This document shows positions 1 to 8,336 of a stretch of DNA of 64,000 nucleotides, in pieces. Source of the DNA: Streptomyces venezuelae (lineage in GTDB: Bacteria > Actinomycetota > Actinomycetes > Streptomycetales > Streptomycetaceae). The notes below the pieces were generated by a model, which searched no databases, was not told where the DNA came from, and saw only the letters and a list, made by a program, of their open reading frames with translations. A program made the position numbers and the translations under genes. Within the stretch, counting starts at the first letter, position 1. Every line of letters starts with the position of its first letter. The stretch is from positions 4,154,001 to 4,218,000 of the forward strand of contig NZ_CP029192.1 in the NCBI RefSeq assembly GCF_008642315.1, written 5' to 3'.

Positions 1-1524
1 ACCGAGCTCCACGGCGAGAAGGGCGCCCCCGTCCGCCGCACCGCCACCGCCGAGACCGCCGACCTCCTCACCGACCTCACCGTCCAGGGAGTCCGATCGG
101 TCGCCTTCGTACGCTCCCGGCGCGGCGCCGAACTCGTCTCCGTGATCGCCCAGGAACGCCTCGCCGAGGTCGACCGCTCCCTGCCCCGGCGTGTCGCGGC
201 CTATCGCGGTGGCTACCTCCCCGAGGAGCGCCGCGCCCTGGAGCGCGCCCTGCACTCCGGTGAGCTCCTCGGGCTCGCCGCCACCACCGCCCTCGAACTC
301 GGCGTCGACGTCTCGGGGCTGGACGCGGTCGTCATCGCCGGATACCCGGGCACGCGGGCCTCGCTCTGGCAGCAGGCCGGGCGGGCGGGACGGTCGGCGC
401 AGGGCGCGCTCGCCGTCCTCGTCGCCCGGGACGATCCGCTGGACACGTATCTCGTCCACCACCCCGAAGCGCTGTTCCAGCAGCCCGTCGAATGCACGGT
501 CCTCGACCCCGACAACCCGTACGTACTCGCGCCTCACCTCTGCGCGGCCGCCTCCGAACTCCCGCTGGTCGAGGAGGACTTCGCCCTCTTCGGCCCCACC
601 ACCGAGGAACTCCTCCCGCAGTTGGAGGCCGCGAAGCTCCTCCGGCGCCGGACCAGGGCCTGGCACTGGACCCGCCGGGAGCGGGCCGCCGACCTCACCG
701 ACATCCGCGGCGAGGGCGGGAAGCCCGTCCAGATCGTCGAAGAGGGCACGGGGCGGCTGCTCGGCACGGTCGACGCGTCCGCCGCGCACACGAGCGTGCA
801 CGAGGGCGCGGTCCATCTCCACCAAGGGCGTACGTATCTCGTGCGCCACCTCGACCTGGAGGACTCCGTCGCCCTCGTCGAGGAGGCCGCGCCGCCCTAC
901 TCCACGACCGCCCGCGACACGACGGCGATCTCCATCCTGGAAACGGACACGGAGATCCCCTGGGGTGCGGGGCGCCTCTGCTACGGCTCCGTCGAAGTCA
1001 CCAACCAAGTCGTCTCCTTCCTGCGTCGACGCGTCATCACCGGCGAGGTCCTCGGCGAGACCAAGCTGGACCTCCCTCCCCGCACGCTGCGGACGCGCGC
1101 GGTGTGGTGGACGGTGACCGAGGACCAACTCGACGCCGCACGCATCAATCCCGAGATCCTCGGCGGCGCGCTGCACGCCGCGGAACACGCGTCCATCGGC
1201 ATGCTTCCGCTCTTCGCCACGTGTGACCGATGGGACATCGGTGGCGTCTCCGTCCCGCTGCACCCGGACACGCTCCTTCCCACGGTCTTCGTCTACGACG
1301 GCCACCCCGGCGGGGCGGGCTTCGCCGAGCGCGCCTTCCACACGGCCCGCGAATGGCTCACGGCCACCCGCGAGGCCATCGCCTCCTGCGAATGCGAGGC
1401 GGGCTGCCCTTCCTGCATCCAGTCCCCCAAGTGCGGCAACGGCAACGACCCACTGCACAAGCGGGGTGCGGTACGCCTGCTCTCGGTACTGCTGCGCGAC
1501 GCGGGGGCTGACGGGGGCGCCTAG
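1..1524 (+). CDS. DEAD/DEAH-box helicase with DUF1998 domain, C-terminal part (5' truncated)
   Basis: The reading frame is open from base 1, so the N-terminal helicase domain lies outside the window; about 507 residues are visible. The visible part starts within the second RecA-like domain and contains helicase motif VI (QQAGRAGR, near residue 125) after the motif V-like ATTALELGVDV. A DUF1998 region follows and ends in a cysteine cluster (CECEAGCPSC, then C eight residues on), the zinc or Fe-S-like signature of MrfA/YprA-type helicases. Known members are 3'-5' helicases of DNA repair. The stop codon lies inside a 12-bp inverted repeat that may terminate transcription. The family call is firm; the substrate is unknown. 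Confidence 0.9.
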   Translation, partial: TELHGEKGAPVRRTATAETADLLTDLTVQGVRSVAFVRSRRGAELVSVIAQERLAEVDRSLPRRVAAYRGGYLPEERRALERALHSGELLGLAATTALELGVDVSGLDAVVIAGYPGTRASLWQQAGRAGRSAQGALAVLVARDDPLDTYLVHHPEALFQQPVECTVLDPDNPYVLAPHLCAAASELPLVEEDFALFGPTTEELLPQLEAAKLLRRRTRAWHWTRRERAADLTDIRGEGGKPVQIVEEGTGRLLGTVDASAAHTSVHEGAVHLHQGRTYLVRHLDLEDSVALVEEAAPPYSTTARDTTAISILETDTEIPWGAGRLCYGSVEVTNQVVSFLRRRVITGEVLGETKLDLPPRTLRTRAVWWTVTEDQLDAARINPEILGGALHAAEHASIGMLPLFATCDRWDIGGVSVPLHPDTLLPTVFVYDGHPGGAGFAERAFHTAREWLTATREAIASCECEAGCPSCIQSPKCGNGNDPLHKRGAVRLLSVLLRDAGADGGA

Positions 1525-1575
1525 GGCCTGTGCCGGGCGTGGCGGGGCAGGCGGGACTTCCGACACAGGCCCTAG
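1521..1575. terminator. Inverted repeat between convergent helicase and tad operon
   Basis: CTAGGGCCTGTG at 1521-1532 is repeated inverted at 1564-1575, with a 31-nt loop. It spans the helicase stop codon and lies just beyond the end of the converging tad operon, so it could act on either strand. There is no T-run, which is usual for Streptomyces. Confidence 0.5.
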
Positions 1576-1613
1576 GGGCCTGGGTGCGGGTGCGGGGCGG
1601 TGGAGGGCAGCTC

Positions 1614-1988
1614 TTAGCCGGAGGGTGGCCCGTCACGGGGTGCTGGGCCCGCCCGGGAGCGGGCCGTCACCGTGAAGGGGCCCGCCGACGAGGAGACCGA
1701 GACCTCCGAGGTCTCGCCCCGAACCACGCACCGAACCACCCGCACACCCTGCGCCCCCGCCACCCGTCCCGCCCCCGCGCAAGCCGCATCGGAACCGGCC
1801 GACCACCGGTCCGCCGCCGCGAGCGCCGCCAGGTCCGCCGCGCCGCCCGCCCGGTGCCGGGCCACGACGACCTGAGTCATGGCGAGGACCGCCCCGCAGA
1901 TCACGCCGAGCACGGCCATCACCACGACCACCCACACCGTGGCGGCCCCACGATCGCGCCCCGCATCCCGCCACCTAGCGACACTCAT
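1614..1988 (-). CDS. TadE/TadG-like secreted or pilin-like protein (Rv3654c family)
   Basis: This is a 124-residue protein. After a short charged N-terminus (RDRGAATVW) it has one hydrophobic segment, residues about 17-42, followed by HRAGGAADLAALAAA, the hallmark of TadE/TadG-like proteins encoded next to this type of secretion locus. It is probably a minor pilin or pseudopilin anchored by its N-terminal helix and handled by the TadA/B/C machine upstream. The ATG overlaps the preceding stop as ATGA, so translation is coupled. It is the last gene of the tad-like operon. The family assignment is good; the biological role in Streptomyces is not established. Confidence 0.8.
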   Translation of the reverse strand: MSVARWRDAGRDRGAATVWVVVVMAVLGVICGAVLAMTQVVVARHRAGGAADLAALAAADRWSAGSDAACAGAGRVAGAQGVRVVRCVVRGETSEVSVSSSAGPFTVTARSRAGPAPRDGPPSG

Positions 1989-2401
1989 ACGGCCACCCCC
2001 ACGCTCTCCTCGGCCAACGCCACCGCTTCGGACCGCAGACGCAGGCCCAGGCCCAGCACCTCGGGACCCGGCGCGTCCGCCACCACCTCGACCCGCACGA
2101 GGTCGGCCTCACGCCGCACGGACACGTTCGCCCCGCGCGGCGCCGCCTGCCGTGCCGCAGCCAAGGCCACGTCATCGGGGTCCTGTCGGGCCGCCGCCCG
2201 CGCCCCGGCCCTGGCGGCGTCCACGCACTGGATCTGAGCCGAGGCCGCCAGCAATGTCCAGATCAGCGCCATCGTGAAGAGCACCAGCGTCGGCAGGACC
2301 ACGGCCGCCTCCGCCGTCACGTAACCCCGGTCCGAGAGGCCACGGAAGCGCGCCCGGAGCCGGGTGTGGCCCCGATGCCGCTCGACCTCAGAACGGGACA
2401 T
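1985..2401 (-). CDS. TadE family pilus-assembly protein
   Basis: The product has 138 residues. A basic N-terminus precedes DRGYVTAEAAVVLPTLVLFTMALIWTLL (residues about 25-52), the TadE motif with its invariant Glu at the start of the membrane helix; CVDAARAGARAAARQ follows. TadE proteins are pseudopilins that form part of Tad/Flp assemblies. The start overlaps the end of the DUF4244 gene by 14 bp, and GAGGG six bases upstream can serve as the ribosome-binding site. The downstream TadE-like gene overlaps by 4 bp. Confidence 0.85.
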   Translation of the reverse strand: MSRSEVERHRGHTRLRARFRGLSDRGYVTAEAAVVLPTLVLFTMALIWTLLAASAQIQCVDAARAGARAAARQDPDDVALAAARQAAPRGANVSVRREADLVRVEVVADAPGPEVLGLGLRLRSEAVALAEESVGVAV

Positions 2402-2609
2402 CGAGAGCCCTCTCCACCAGCCCCTGCAGCGCCGCCCTGACCTGCCCGCTCGTCACCACCTTGTAAAGCAAGCCGGCGAACCCCACCGCCGCGATCAAGC
2501 CCATGGCGTACTCGGACGTCACCATCCCCGCATCCGAGCCGAGTGGCTCCGGCGACCTCCGGGCCCGCCGCCTCAGAGCGCGCAGCTTTCGCATCATCCG
2601 TCCCCGCAT
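2388..2609 (-). CDS. DUF4244 protein, candidate Flp-type pilin subunit
   Basis: The product is about 73 residues. A strongly basic N-terminus (RKLRALRRRARR) precedes DAGMVTSEYAMGLIAAVGFAGLLYKVV, whose GMVTSEYA contains the Glu expected at +5 after a prepilin-type cleavage site, followed by a single hydrophobic helix. DUF4244 is restricted to actinobacterial tad loci. Start choice: the ATG at 2609 has GGAGG five bases upstream; an in-frame ATG at 2624 would add five residues but has a poorer site. It lies between tadC and the TadE gene, which suggests it is the major pilin-like substrate; that role is inferred. Confidence 0.8.
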   Translation of the reverse strand: MRGRMMRKLRALRRRARRSPEPLGSDAGMVTSEYAMGLIAAVGFAGLLYKVVTSGQVRAALQGLVERALDVPF

Positions 2610-2653
2610 TGCAGCCTCCGTCATTTCGTCTCGGTTCTTCTTCGTGTTCGGTC

Positions 2654-3442
2654 CTAGCCCGCGCTCAACAGGCCCTCCGCCAGGCCGATCACCACCGGCA
2701 GCACTCCGACCGCCACGAACGCCGGCAGGAAGCACAGGCCGACCGGGGCCGTCATCAGGACCGCCGCCTTGCGTGCCCCGGCCGTCGCGGTTCTGGCGCG
2801 GTCCGCCCTGGCGTCCGCGGCCAGGCGGGCCACCGGATCCGCCGTCGGGGCACCGGAGTCGCCCGCGCGCTCCAGAAGGCGGGCCAGCGGTGCGGCGCCC
2901 GGTATCGCACTCAAGTGGCGCCATGCGTGCGTGGGTTCGCCGCCCAGGCGTACCTCGGCCGCACCTCGGGACAGTCGTACGCCGATCGGTCCCTGCAAGG
3001 ACTCGCCCACCGCGTGAGCCGCCGTGAGCGGGCTTGCTCCTGATGCGATGCAAGCCGCCAGGAGGTCTGCTGCCAGCGGTAGTTGGCGGGCCGTCTTTTG
3101 TGTGTCGTCAGACCGGGCCGAAAAGGACGCGTGTTGCTGCCGTGCGTGGCGCCAAGCCAGGTAGCCGACTGCGGGCGCGGCCAGCATTCCCGGCACGCCA
3201 TCCAGCAGCACATAGGCCACGCTCGACATCCCGGCCGTCGTCAGCCAAAGGCGGTGCCGCGCCCAACGGTTCGGGCGTGGTGGCTTCTGGTCCCCGGGCT
3301 CCGGTGGCCGCGCCGCGGGCAACGTTCTTTCCGCTCGCCTTCGCTGCGCCCTCTCCCTTCGCGCGGCCAGCGCCGTCAGCGTCAGCCAGAGCATCGCTGC
3401 CGCTACCCACACGATCACCCCCAGCCTGTGGACAACGCTCAC
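2654..3442 (-). CDS. tadC: Type II secretion system F family protein, TadC-like
   Basis: The product has 262 residues. The GTG start at 3442 overlaps the upstream stop as GTGA and is preceded by GGAGG. It has N-terminal membrane segments (residues 5-26 and about 60-90) and a cytoplasmic GspF domain (ADLLAACIASGASPLTAAHAVGESL and PLARLLERAGDSGAP). A C-terminal hydrophobic hairpin ends in VAVGVLPVVIGLAEGLLSAG. TadC pairs with TadB to form the inner-membrane platform that connects the TadA ATPase to the pilus or secretion substrate. It is part of the coupled ssd-tadABC operon. Confidence 0.85.
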   Translation of the reverse strand: MSVVHRLGVIVWVAAAMLWLTLTALAARRERAQRRRAERTLPAARPPEPGDQKPPRPNRWARHRLWLTTAGMSSVAYVLLDGVPGMLAAPAVGYLAWRHARQQHASFSARSDDTQKTARQLPLAADLLAACIASGASPLTAAHAVGESLQGPIGVRLSRGAAEVRLGGEPTHAWRHLSAIPGAAPLARLLERAGDSGAPTADPVARLAADARADRARTATAGARKAAVLMTAPVGLCFLPAFVAVGVLPVVIGLAEGLLSAG

Positions 3443-4311
3443 CGTTCCTCCGCCCTTCGGACGATGCGCAGCGCCCACCACACCCCGACGCCCTCCAGGA
3501 CTCCGCCCACGGCGAGGCAGGCCAGCCCCGGGGCGGTGTGGAACAGCACTCGCAGGGGCTCCGCTCCCAGGGCGCTGCCCATCAGCAGGCCCAGCAGGGG
3601 GAGGGCGGCCAGCATCACGGCCGTGGAGCGGGCTCCTGCCAGTTGGGCCCGTAGGTCCGCGTGTTGGTCGCGTTCGGCGCGCAGGGCGGCCTCCAGGCGG
3701 CCCAGTCCGGCGGCGAGGCCCGCGCCCCGGTCCACTGCGACCCGCCAGCACGCCGCCAACCCCAGGAGGCCTTCGGCGCCCGGCTCTCGGGCCGCCGAGC
3801 GCAGCGCACCCGGCACGTCGCCGCCGAAGCGTGCCGCAGCCAGCACCGAACTTCGGGCGCCTCCCAGGCCCGGGCCGGCATCGGCAGGGTCGTCGAGTGT
3901 CAGCCGCAGTGCCTCATCGGGCTGGCGGCCCGCCCGCACCTCGGCCGCCACCTCGCCGAGCCAAGCGATCACCGCGGCCCGGCGCCGCTCCCGTTCCCTG
4001 CGCGCGTCCCTGGCCCGGCGCACCCCCGCCGCCAACGGCACTCCGGCCGCTCCGGCGATCAGCGGCACCACGGACTCGGCCAACAGGGCCAGGGTCGCGC
4101 CGGCCGGGAGGCACCACCATTCGGGACGCAACCGGCCGTGGGCCGTCTCGATCAGTTGTCGCCACCGTGGGGTGGGAGACGGTGGTGGAGCGTGGGGTTT
4201 CAGGAGCTTTCGTAGGCGGTGCGACTCGTGATCCCGTCGACCCAGGAGCCAGACCGCGGCCCCCGCACACAGCGTCAGCGCGAGTGTCCACGCGCCCATC
4301 GCCGTGGTCAT
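3439..4311 (-). CDS. tadB: Type II secretion system F family protein, TadB-like
   Basis: The product has 290 residues: an N-terminal membrane helix (residues 6-23), a second hydrophobic pair around residues 65-95, a cytoplasmic GspF-type domain (VAAEVRAGRQPDEALRLTL, then FGGDVPGALRSAA) and two C-terminal helices near residues 215-275. It is the inner-membrane platform partner of TadC. Its start overlaps the stop of tadA by 4 bp and its stop overlaps the start of tadC by 4 bp, so the three are translationally coupled. Confidence 0.85.
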   Translation of the reverse strand: MTTAMGAWTLALTLCAGAAVWLLGRRDHESHRLRKLLKPHAPPPSPTPRWRQLIETAHGRLRPEWWCLPAGATLALLAESVVPLIAGAAGVPLAAGVRRARDARRERERRRAAVIAWLGEVAAEVRAGRQPDEALRLTLDDPADAGPGLGGARSSVLAAARFGGDVPGALRSAAREPGAEGLLGLAACWRVAVDRGAGLAAGLGRLEAALRAERDQHADLRAQLAGARSTAVMLAALPLLGLLMGSALGAEPLRVLFHTAPGLACLAVGGVLEGVGVWWALRIVRRAEER

Positions 4312-5477
4312 CGGCCCTCACCCCCGCCTGCGAGCAGGGTGTTCAGGCGGTTCCACCCCTGTTCCCGTGTGAAGGCCCGCTCGCCCCATCTCAGCGCCGG
4401 AACGGTCACCACCAGACCCGACGCGGCGCGCTCCAGGACGTGCACCTCGGCCATGCGGCGGCGGCCCGCCCGGTCGCGTACGAGATGGATCACCACGGAC
4501 AGAGCTGCCGCCAACTGGCTGTGCAGGGCCGCTCGGTCGAGGCCCGCGGTCGTGCCCAGGGCCTCCAGGCGGGCGGGTACGTCTCCGGCGGCGTTGGCGT
4601 GGACCGTGCCGCAGCCTCCCTCGTGTCCTGTGTTCAGCGCCGCCAGCAGGTGCACGACCTCCGCTCCCCGCACCTCACCCACGACCAGGCGGTCCGGGCG
4701 CATCCGCAGGGCCTGGCGCACCAGGTCGTCCAGGCCGACGAGGCCTGCCCCTTCCTGGTTCGCGGGCCTCGATTCCAGGCGCACCACGTGCGGATGGTCG
4801 GGTTTCAGCTCGGCCGAGTCCTCGGCGAGCACGATCCGCTCCTTCGGGCCCACCAGGCTCAGCAGCGCGCTCAGCAGGGTCGTCTTGCCGGTGCCGGTGC
4901 CGCCGCTGATCAGGAACGAGAGGCGGGCGTCGAGGAGGGCCCGCAGGATCCCGTCGCCGTCCGGCGGGATCGTCCCTGCCTCGACCAGTTCCGTGAGCGT
5001 GAAGGCCCTGGGCCGGACGACCCGCAGGGACAGGCACGTCGAGCCGACCGCCACCGGTGGCAGGACGGCGTGCAGGCGGGTGCCGTCCGGCAGGCGTGCG
5101 TCCACCCAGGGGCGTGCGTCGTCCAGGCGGCGGCCCGCCACGGCGGCGAGTCGCTGGGCGAGCCGGCGCAGTGCGGCGGCGTCCCGGAACGTGATGTCCG
5201 TGAGCTCCAGGCCGCCGCCCCGGTCCACCCACACCCGGTCGGGCGCGGAGACCAGCACGTCGGTCACGGAGTCGTCCGCGAGCAGCGGCTCCAGGGGGCC
5301 CGCCCCGACCAGCTCCGAGCGCAGTTGTTCCGCCGCGCCGAGGATCTCCGTGTCACCGAGCACCCGGCCCTGGGCCCGCAGCGCCTCGGCGACCCGGGCG
5401 GGGGTCGGTTCCGTGCCGCTTTCGGCGAGCCACTGCCGCACTCCGTCCAGCATTCGGGCTCCCACGACGGCGCTCAT
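4308..5477 (-). CDS. tadA: TadA/CpaF-family secretion ATPase
   Basis: The product has 389 residues and belongs to the VirB11/GspE/CpaF ATPases that power Tad-type pilus assembly. The N-terminal domain includes a VTDVLVSAPDRVWVDRGG stretch typical of CpaF. The Walker A motif GGTGTGKTT is at residues 192-200, an Asp box (VLAEDSAELKP) follows, the Walker B-like RPDRLVVGEVRG lies near residue 262, and a His box (GHEGGCGTVHANA) comes after it. All key motifs are intact. Its start overlaps the upstream ssd stop as ATGA. It is probably a cytoplasmic hexamer docking on TadB/TadC. Confidence 0.93.
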   Translation of the reverse strand: MSAVVGARMLDGVRQWLAESGTEPTPARVAEALRAQGRVLGDTEILGAAEQLRSELVGAGPLEPLLADDSVTDVLVSAPDRVWVDRGGGLELTDITFRDAAALRRLAQRLAAVAGRRLDDARPWVDARLPDGTRLHAVLPPVAVGSTCLSLRVVRPRAFTLTELVEAGTIPPDGDGILRALLDARLSFLISGGTGTGKTTLLSALLSLVGPKERIVLAEDSAELKPDHPHVVRLESRPANQEGAGLVGLDDLVRQALRMRPDRLVVGEVRGAEVVHLLAALNTGHEGGCGTVHANAAGDVPARLEALGTTAGLDRAALHSQLAAALSVVIHLVRDRAGRRRMAEVHVLERAASGLVVTVPALRWGERAFTREQGWNRLNTLLAGGGEGR

Positions 5478-6586
5478 GCGTCTCCTCCCACGGCGTCGAC
5501 CGGCAGTCGGTCCCAGAAGGCGGAGCAGAAGCGGGCGAGCGGTCCGCGTGCCGTGCCGCCCGGTGGTGTTCCCGAGGCTTGCTGTGCCGCCAGACCGGCC
5601 TCCCAGGGCACCTCCCCGGCCAGCGGGAGGCCGAGGAGGCCTGACACCTCCTCGGGGTCGAGTCCGCCGGGGGCCGGGCCCCTCGCGACGACTACGCGCA
5701 TATCCCGCAGCGCCATGCCCGCGGCGGAGGCCACCCGTCGGGCCCCCGCCACGGCGCGCAGCTCCGCGGGCACCACGAGCAGTCCCAGGTCCACCTGGGC
5801 CATCGCCTCTGCGACCGCCTCGTCCACCCGGCGCGGCAGGTCCACGACCACCGCGCCGCCCCGCCTGCGGGCCGCGGCGACGACGGCCCGCACGGCTTCG
5901 GGGGCTACCGCGACGGCCTCGCCCCGGTCCCAGCTGAGGATCCGCAGCGCGTGCATGTGGGGCAGCGACTCCTCGAGCGCGCCGCCGCCGACCCGACCGC
6001 GCGAGGCGGCGAACGCCGGCCAGCGGAGCCCTTCGGTGTGCTCGGCGCCAAGGACCACGTCCAAGCCGCCGCCCAGCGGGTCCGCGTCGACGAGCATCGT
6101 GCGCCGCCCCTCACGAGCCGCCGTGACCGCGAGGGCGCAGGCCAGAGTGGAGGCTCCGGCGCCGCCTCGGCCGCCGATGACCCCGACGGTCAGCGCGGGG
6201 CTCCCCACGCCCTCGGCCACGTCGGCGATGCGGTCCACGAGCCACTGCTCGCCGTCCGGCAGGACCAGCACGTGGTCGGCGCCGATCTCCACCGCCCGCT
6301 GCCAGATACCGGGATCGTCCTGATCCAGCCCAACCAACACGACGCCACGCCGTCGCACGGCTCCGCGCACCCGGTCCGCCGCGTCGTCCCCGACCAGAAC
6401 GAGCGGCGCCGCGTCCCAGCTTCCCCGGCGCTCGGGCCCGCCGTGATGCACCTCGGGCAGGGCCCCCGCCGCGGCGCACAGCCGCAGCAGGTCATCCAGC
6501 AGCCGCACATCCTCCGTGACGATCAGCGGTCCGCCCCGCCGGCCCTCGGCCTGCGCGGCCACGTCACTCGAAATGGCTCCGTCCAC
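5474..6586 (-). CDS. ssd: Septum site-determining protein Ssd / CpaE-like ATPase homologue
   Basis: The product is about 370 residues. An N-terminal receiver-like region (PLIVTEDVRLLDDLLRLCAAAGA) is followed by a MinD/CpaE-type P-loop domain. The P-loop reads GVIGGRGGAGASTLA, so both signature lysines of the deviant Walker A motif are replaced (R and A), as in other Ssd proteins; ATP hydrolysis may be lost. VDADPLGGGLDVVLG and VVVDLPRR follow. It heads the tad operon, which fits a CpaE-like localising factor; the mycobacterial homologue affects septation. Start choice: GTG 6586 has GAGGGGGA upstream; ATG 6610 is an alternative with too short an SD spacing. Confidence 0.85.
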   Translation of the reverse strand: MDGAISSDVAAQAEGRRGGPLIVTEDVRLLDDLLRLCAAAGALPEVHHGGPERRGSWDAAPLVLVGDDAADRVRGAVRRRGVVLVGLDQDDPGIWQRAVEIGADHVLVLPDGEQWLVDRIADVAEGVGSPALTVGVIGGRGGAGASTLACALAVTAAREGRRTMLVDADPLGGGLDVVLGAEHTEGLRWPAFAASRGRVGGGALEESLPHMHALRILSWDRGEAVAVAPEAVRAVVAAARRRGGAVVVDLPRRVDEAVAEAMAQVDLGLLVVPAELRAVAGARRVASAAGMALRDMRVVVARGPAPGGLDPEEVSGLLGLPLAGEVPWEAGLAAQQASGTPPGGTARGPLARFCSAFWDRLPVDAVGGDA

Positions 6587-6924
6587 GATCCCGTCCCCCT
6601 CTTGGCACATGACTCCTGTGAATGCCGCGCTCGTCAGCCGCGAAGAACCGGGCAAAGCAATCCGGCCATGAACTTCGCGAGTGGAACGGGCGGAATCAGC
6701 GTGCGACGGCGCCGGAAAACATGTGGATCTTGGTCAATAACTGTGGACAAGACGGTGCCTGTGAATAACCCCATCACCCATACCAGTGACATCCCGCGGC
6801 CTTCGCCCTGACTTCCACAGAGCAGCCTCACGACTACTCACAGTGACGAATCTTGGGCAGGGGCCGCCGCGGTCAAGAAGGCGACGAGAACGGCTCAAGG
6901 GCCGGAAGAGGATCAGCGGAGGGT
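6587..6924. other. ssd upstream region
   Basis: This 338-base stretch lies between the 6C RNA terminus and ssd. It is AT-richer than its surroundings around 6655-6790 and so probably carries the tad operon promoter. No convincing gene was seen; short open frames on the minus strand lack a ribosome-binding site or conserved features. Confidence 0.4.
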
Positions 6925-7018
6925 TCAAAAACCCATCCGGACATGCGACGACCCCCGCCGGGGGGGAGAGCGGGGGTCGTCCCCACGGTCCGACTCGGGG
7001 GGGGAGGAGCCAGACCGG
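6925..7018 (-). ncRNA. 6C small RNA (actinobacterial double C-loop hairpin RNA)
   Basis: Read on the minus strand, two consecutive hairpins each expose a cytosine run. Hairpin 1 pairs 7016-7007 with 6996-6987 (10 bp including two G-U pairs) around a loop with eight Cs. Hairpin 2 pairs 6981-6970 with 6958-6947 (12 bp, perfect) around a loop with seven Cs. A T-run (6931-6927) follows. The G-U pairs in hairpin 1 would be C-A mismatches in a plus-strand RNA, so the minus strand is the coding one. Position also matches: as I recall, mycobacterial 6C (B11) lies between the ssd and HAD-hydrolase genes, as here. 6C acts as a regulator through its C-rich loops. Ends are approximate. Confidence 0.85.
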
Positions 7019-7116
7019 GTTAGCACGGTCGCGAACGATCCGTGACTTCCATGGTGTACCCGAGAGCCTTCTCAGGCAAACCCACGCGCCTCAGCTTACG
7101 CCGAATGGTGGGCGCC

Positions 7117-7122
7117 TATGCT
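7117..7122 (+). promoter_or_regulatory. -10 box (TATGCT) for leaderless HAD gene
   Basis: TATGCT ends seven bases before the GTG at 7130, the spacing expected when transcription starts on the start codon. There is no Shine-Dalgarno sequence. Confidence 0.5.
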
Positions 7123-7129
7123 CGGGCTC

Positions 7130-7942
7130 GTGGAAAACCACTCCCTGCCCCGCACTGCCGCGTTCTTTGACCTGGACAAGACGGTCATTGCGAAGTCGAG
7201 CACTCTCACCTTCAGCAAGTCGTTCTACCAAGGCGGCCTGATCAACCGCAGAGCGGTACTGCGCACCGCGTACGCGCAGTTCGTGTTCCTCGCGGGCGGC
7301 GCCGACCACGACCAGATGGAACGGATGCGTTCCTACCTGTCCGCACTGTGCCGCGGCTGGAACGTGGAGCAGGTCAAGGAGATCGTCGCCGAGACCCTGC
7401 ACGACCTCATCGACCCGATCATCTACGACGAGGCGGCGTCCCTCATCGAGGAGCACCACACCGCGGGCCGCGACGTCGTCATCGTCTCCACGTCGGGCGC
7501 CGAGGTCGTCGAGCCGATCGGGGAGCTCCTCGGCGCGGACCGCGTGGTGGCGACCCGCATGGTGGTCGGGGACGACGGCTGCTTCACGGGCGAGGTGGAG
7601 TACTACGCGTACGGCCCCACCAAGGCGGAGGCGGTCAAGGAGCTCGCCCGGTCGGAGGGGTACGACCTCGACCGCTGCTACGCCTACAGCGACTCGGCGA
7701 CCGACGTGCCGATGCTGGAGTCGGTCGGGCACCCCTTCGCGGTCAATCCGGACCGCGCGCTGCGCCGCGAGGCACTCACGCGCGCGTGGCCGATCCTCGA
7801 CTTCAACCGTCCGGTACGACTGAAGCAGCGCATCCCCGCGCCGCCCCGGCCCGCGCTCGTCGCTGCCGCCGCCGTGGGCGCCGCGGCGGCCACGGCCGGG
7901 CTCGTCTGGTTCGCCAGCCGACGCCGCGCGACCACGGGCTGA
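7130..7942 (+). CDS. HAD-IB family phosphatase (SerB-like), membrane-anchored C-terminus
   Basis: The product has 270 residues. HAD motif I is FFDLDKT (residues about 12-18), motif II is IVSTSG, the motif III lysine is in PTKAEAVKEL and motif IV is DSATDVPML, so the catalytic set is complete. Family HAD-IB members resemble phosphoserine phosphatase, but the cap and substrate differ; the true substrate is unknown. The C-terminus has a hydrophobic Ala-rich segment (residues about 243-262), suggesting a membrane tail. GTG 7130 is chosen because of the -10 box seven bases upstream; ATG 7118 is an alternative lacking a ribosome-binding site. Confidence 0.88.
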   Translation: MENHSLPRTAAFFDLDKTVIAKSSTLTFSKSFYQGGLINRRAVLRTAYAQFVFLAGGADHDQMERMRSYLSALCRGWNVEQVKEIVAETLHDLIDPIIYDEAASLIEEHHTAGRDVVIVSTSGAEVVEPIGELLGADRVVATRMVVGDDGCFTGEVEYYAYGPTKAEAVKELARSEGYDLDRCYAYSDSATDVPMLESVGHPFAVNPDRALRREALTRAWPILDFNRPVRLKQRIPAPPRPALVAAAAVGAAAATAGLVWFASRRRATTG

Positions 7943-8275
7943 CCGGGTCCCGCGAGCCCTCCGTGGCCCGGGCGGCACACCCAGAAGCGGGTTTGTCCGG
8001 TTCACGCCTGTTTGAACACAAAAGTAAAGAAGTGCAGCCAGCACTTCCGCTTACCCCAGGACAGGAGTACAAAGGAGTCAACGGCCCGCGAGACCAAGGA
8101 CATCCGAGAGGATCACCTTCAAACGCAGTAAAGGCCCCACGGACCGAAGCATGGACATCGAGCACCCACGCGACGTCGACCCGTCGATTACGGGCCAGCC
8201 GCACCAGGTGACGGGCAACGTCCCGACCTGATGGGCAACACTTCGAGGACGCTTGGTAACCCGGTGAACATGCCA
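7943..8275. other. Convergent intergenic region without a recognised gene
   Basis: This stretch lies between two convergent genes. It contains a small hairpin (GAAGTGC at 8029-8035 with its inverse at 8041-8047). An isolated 26-codon frame begins at ATG 8151 but has no ribosome-binding site. No supported gene was found. Confidence 0.4.
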
Positions 8276-8302
8276 GCGGCGGTACGGATTCCGTACCGCC
8301 GC
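8276..8302. terminator. Bidirectional hairpin terminator
   Basis: A perfect 12-bp stem (GCGGCGGTACGG at 8276-8287, inverse at 8291-8302) with a 3-nt loop lies 35 bases beyond the stop of the minus-strand gene ending at 8337. Confidence 0.6.
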
Positions 8303-8336
8303 AACCCTGTTCAGGCCCCTGTGGACCCCCGGCCCC

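Noticed and set aside
6634..6831. 65-codon minus-strand frame upstream of ssd
   Set aside because: It overlaps the likely promoter region, has no ribosome-binding site and low coding character.
8151..8231. 26-codon frame between the HAD and Fic-like genes
   Set aside because: No ribosome-binding site and no recognisable pattern; too short to support.
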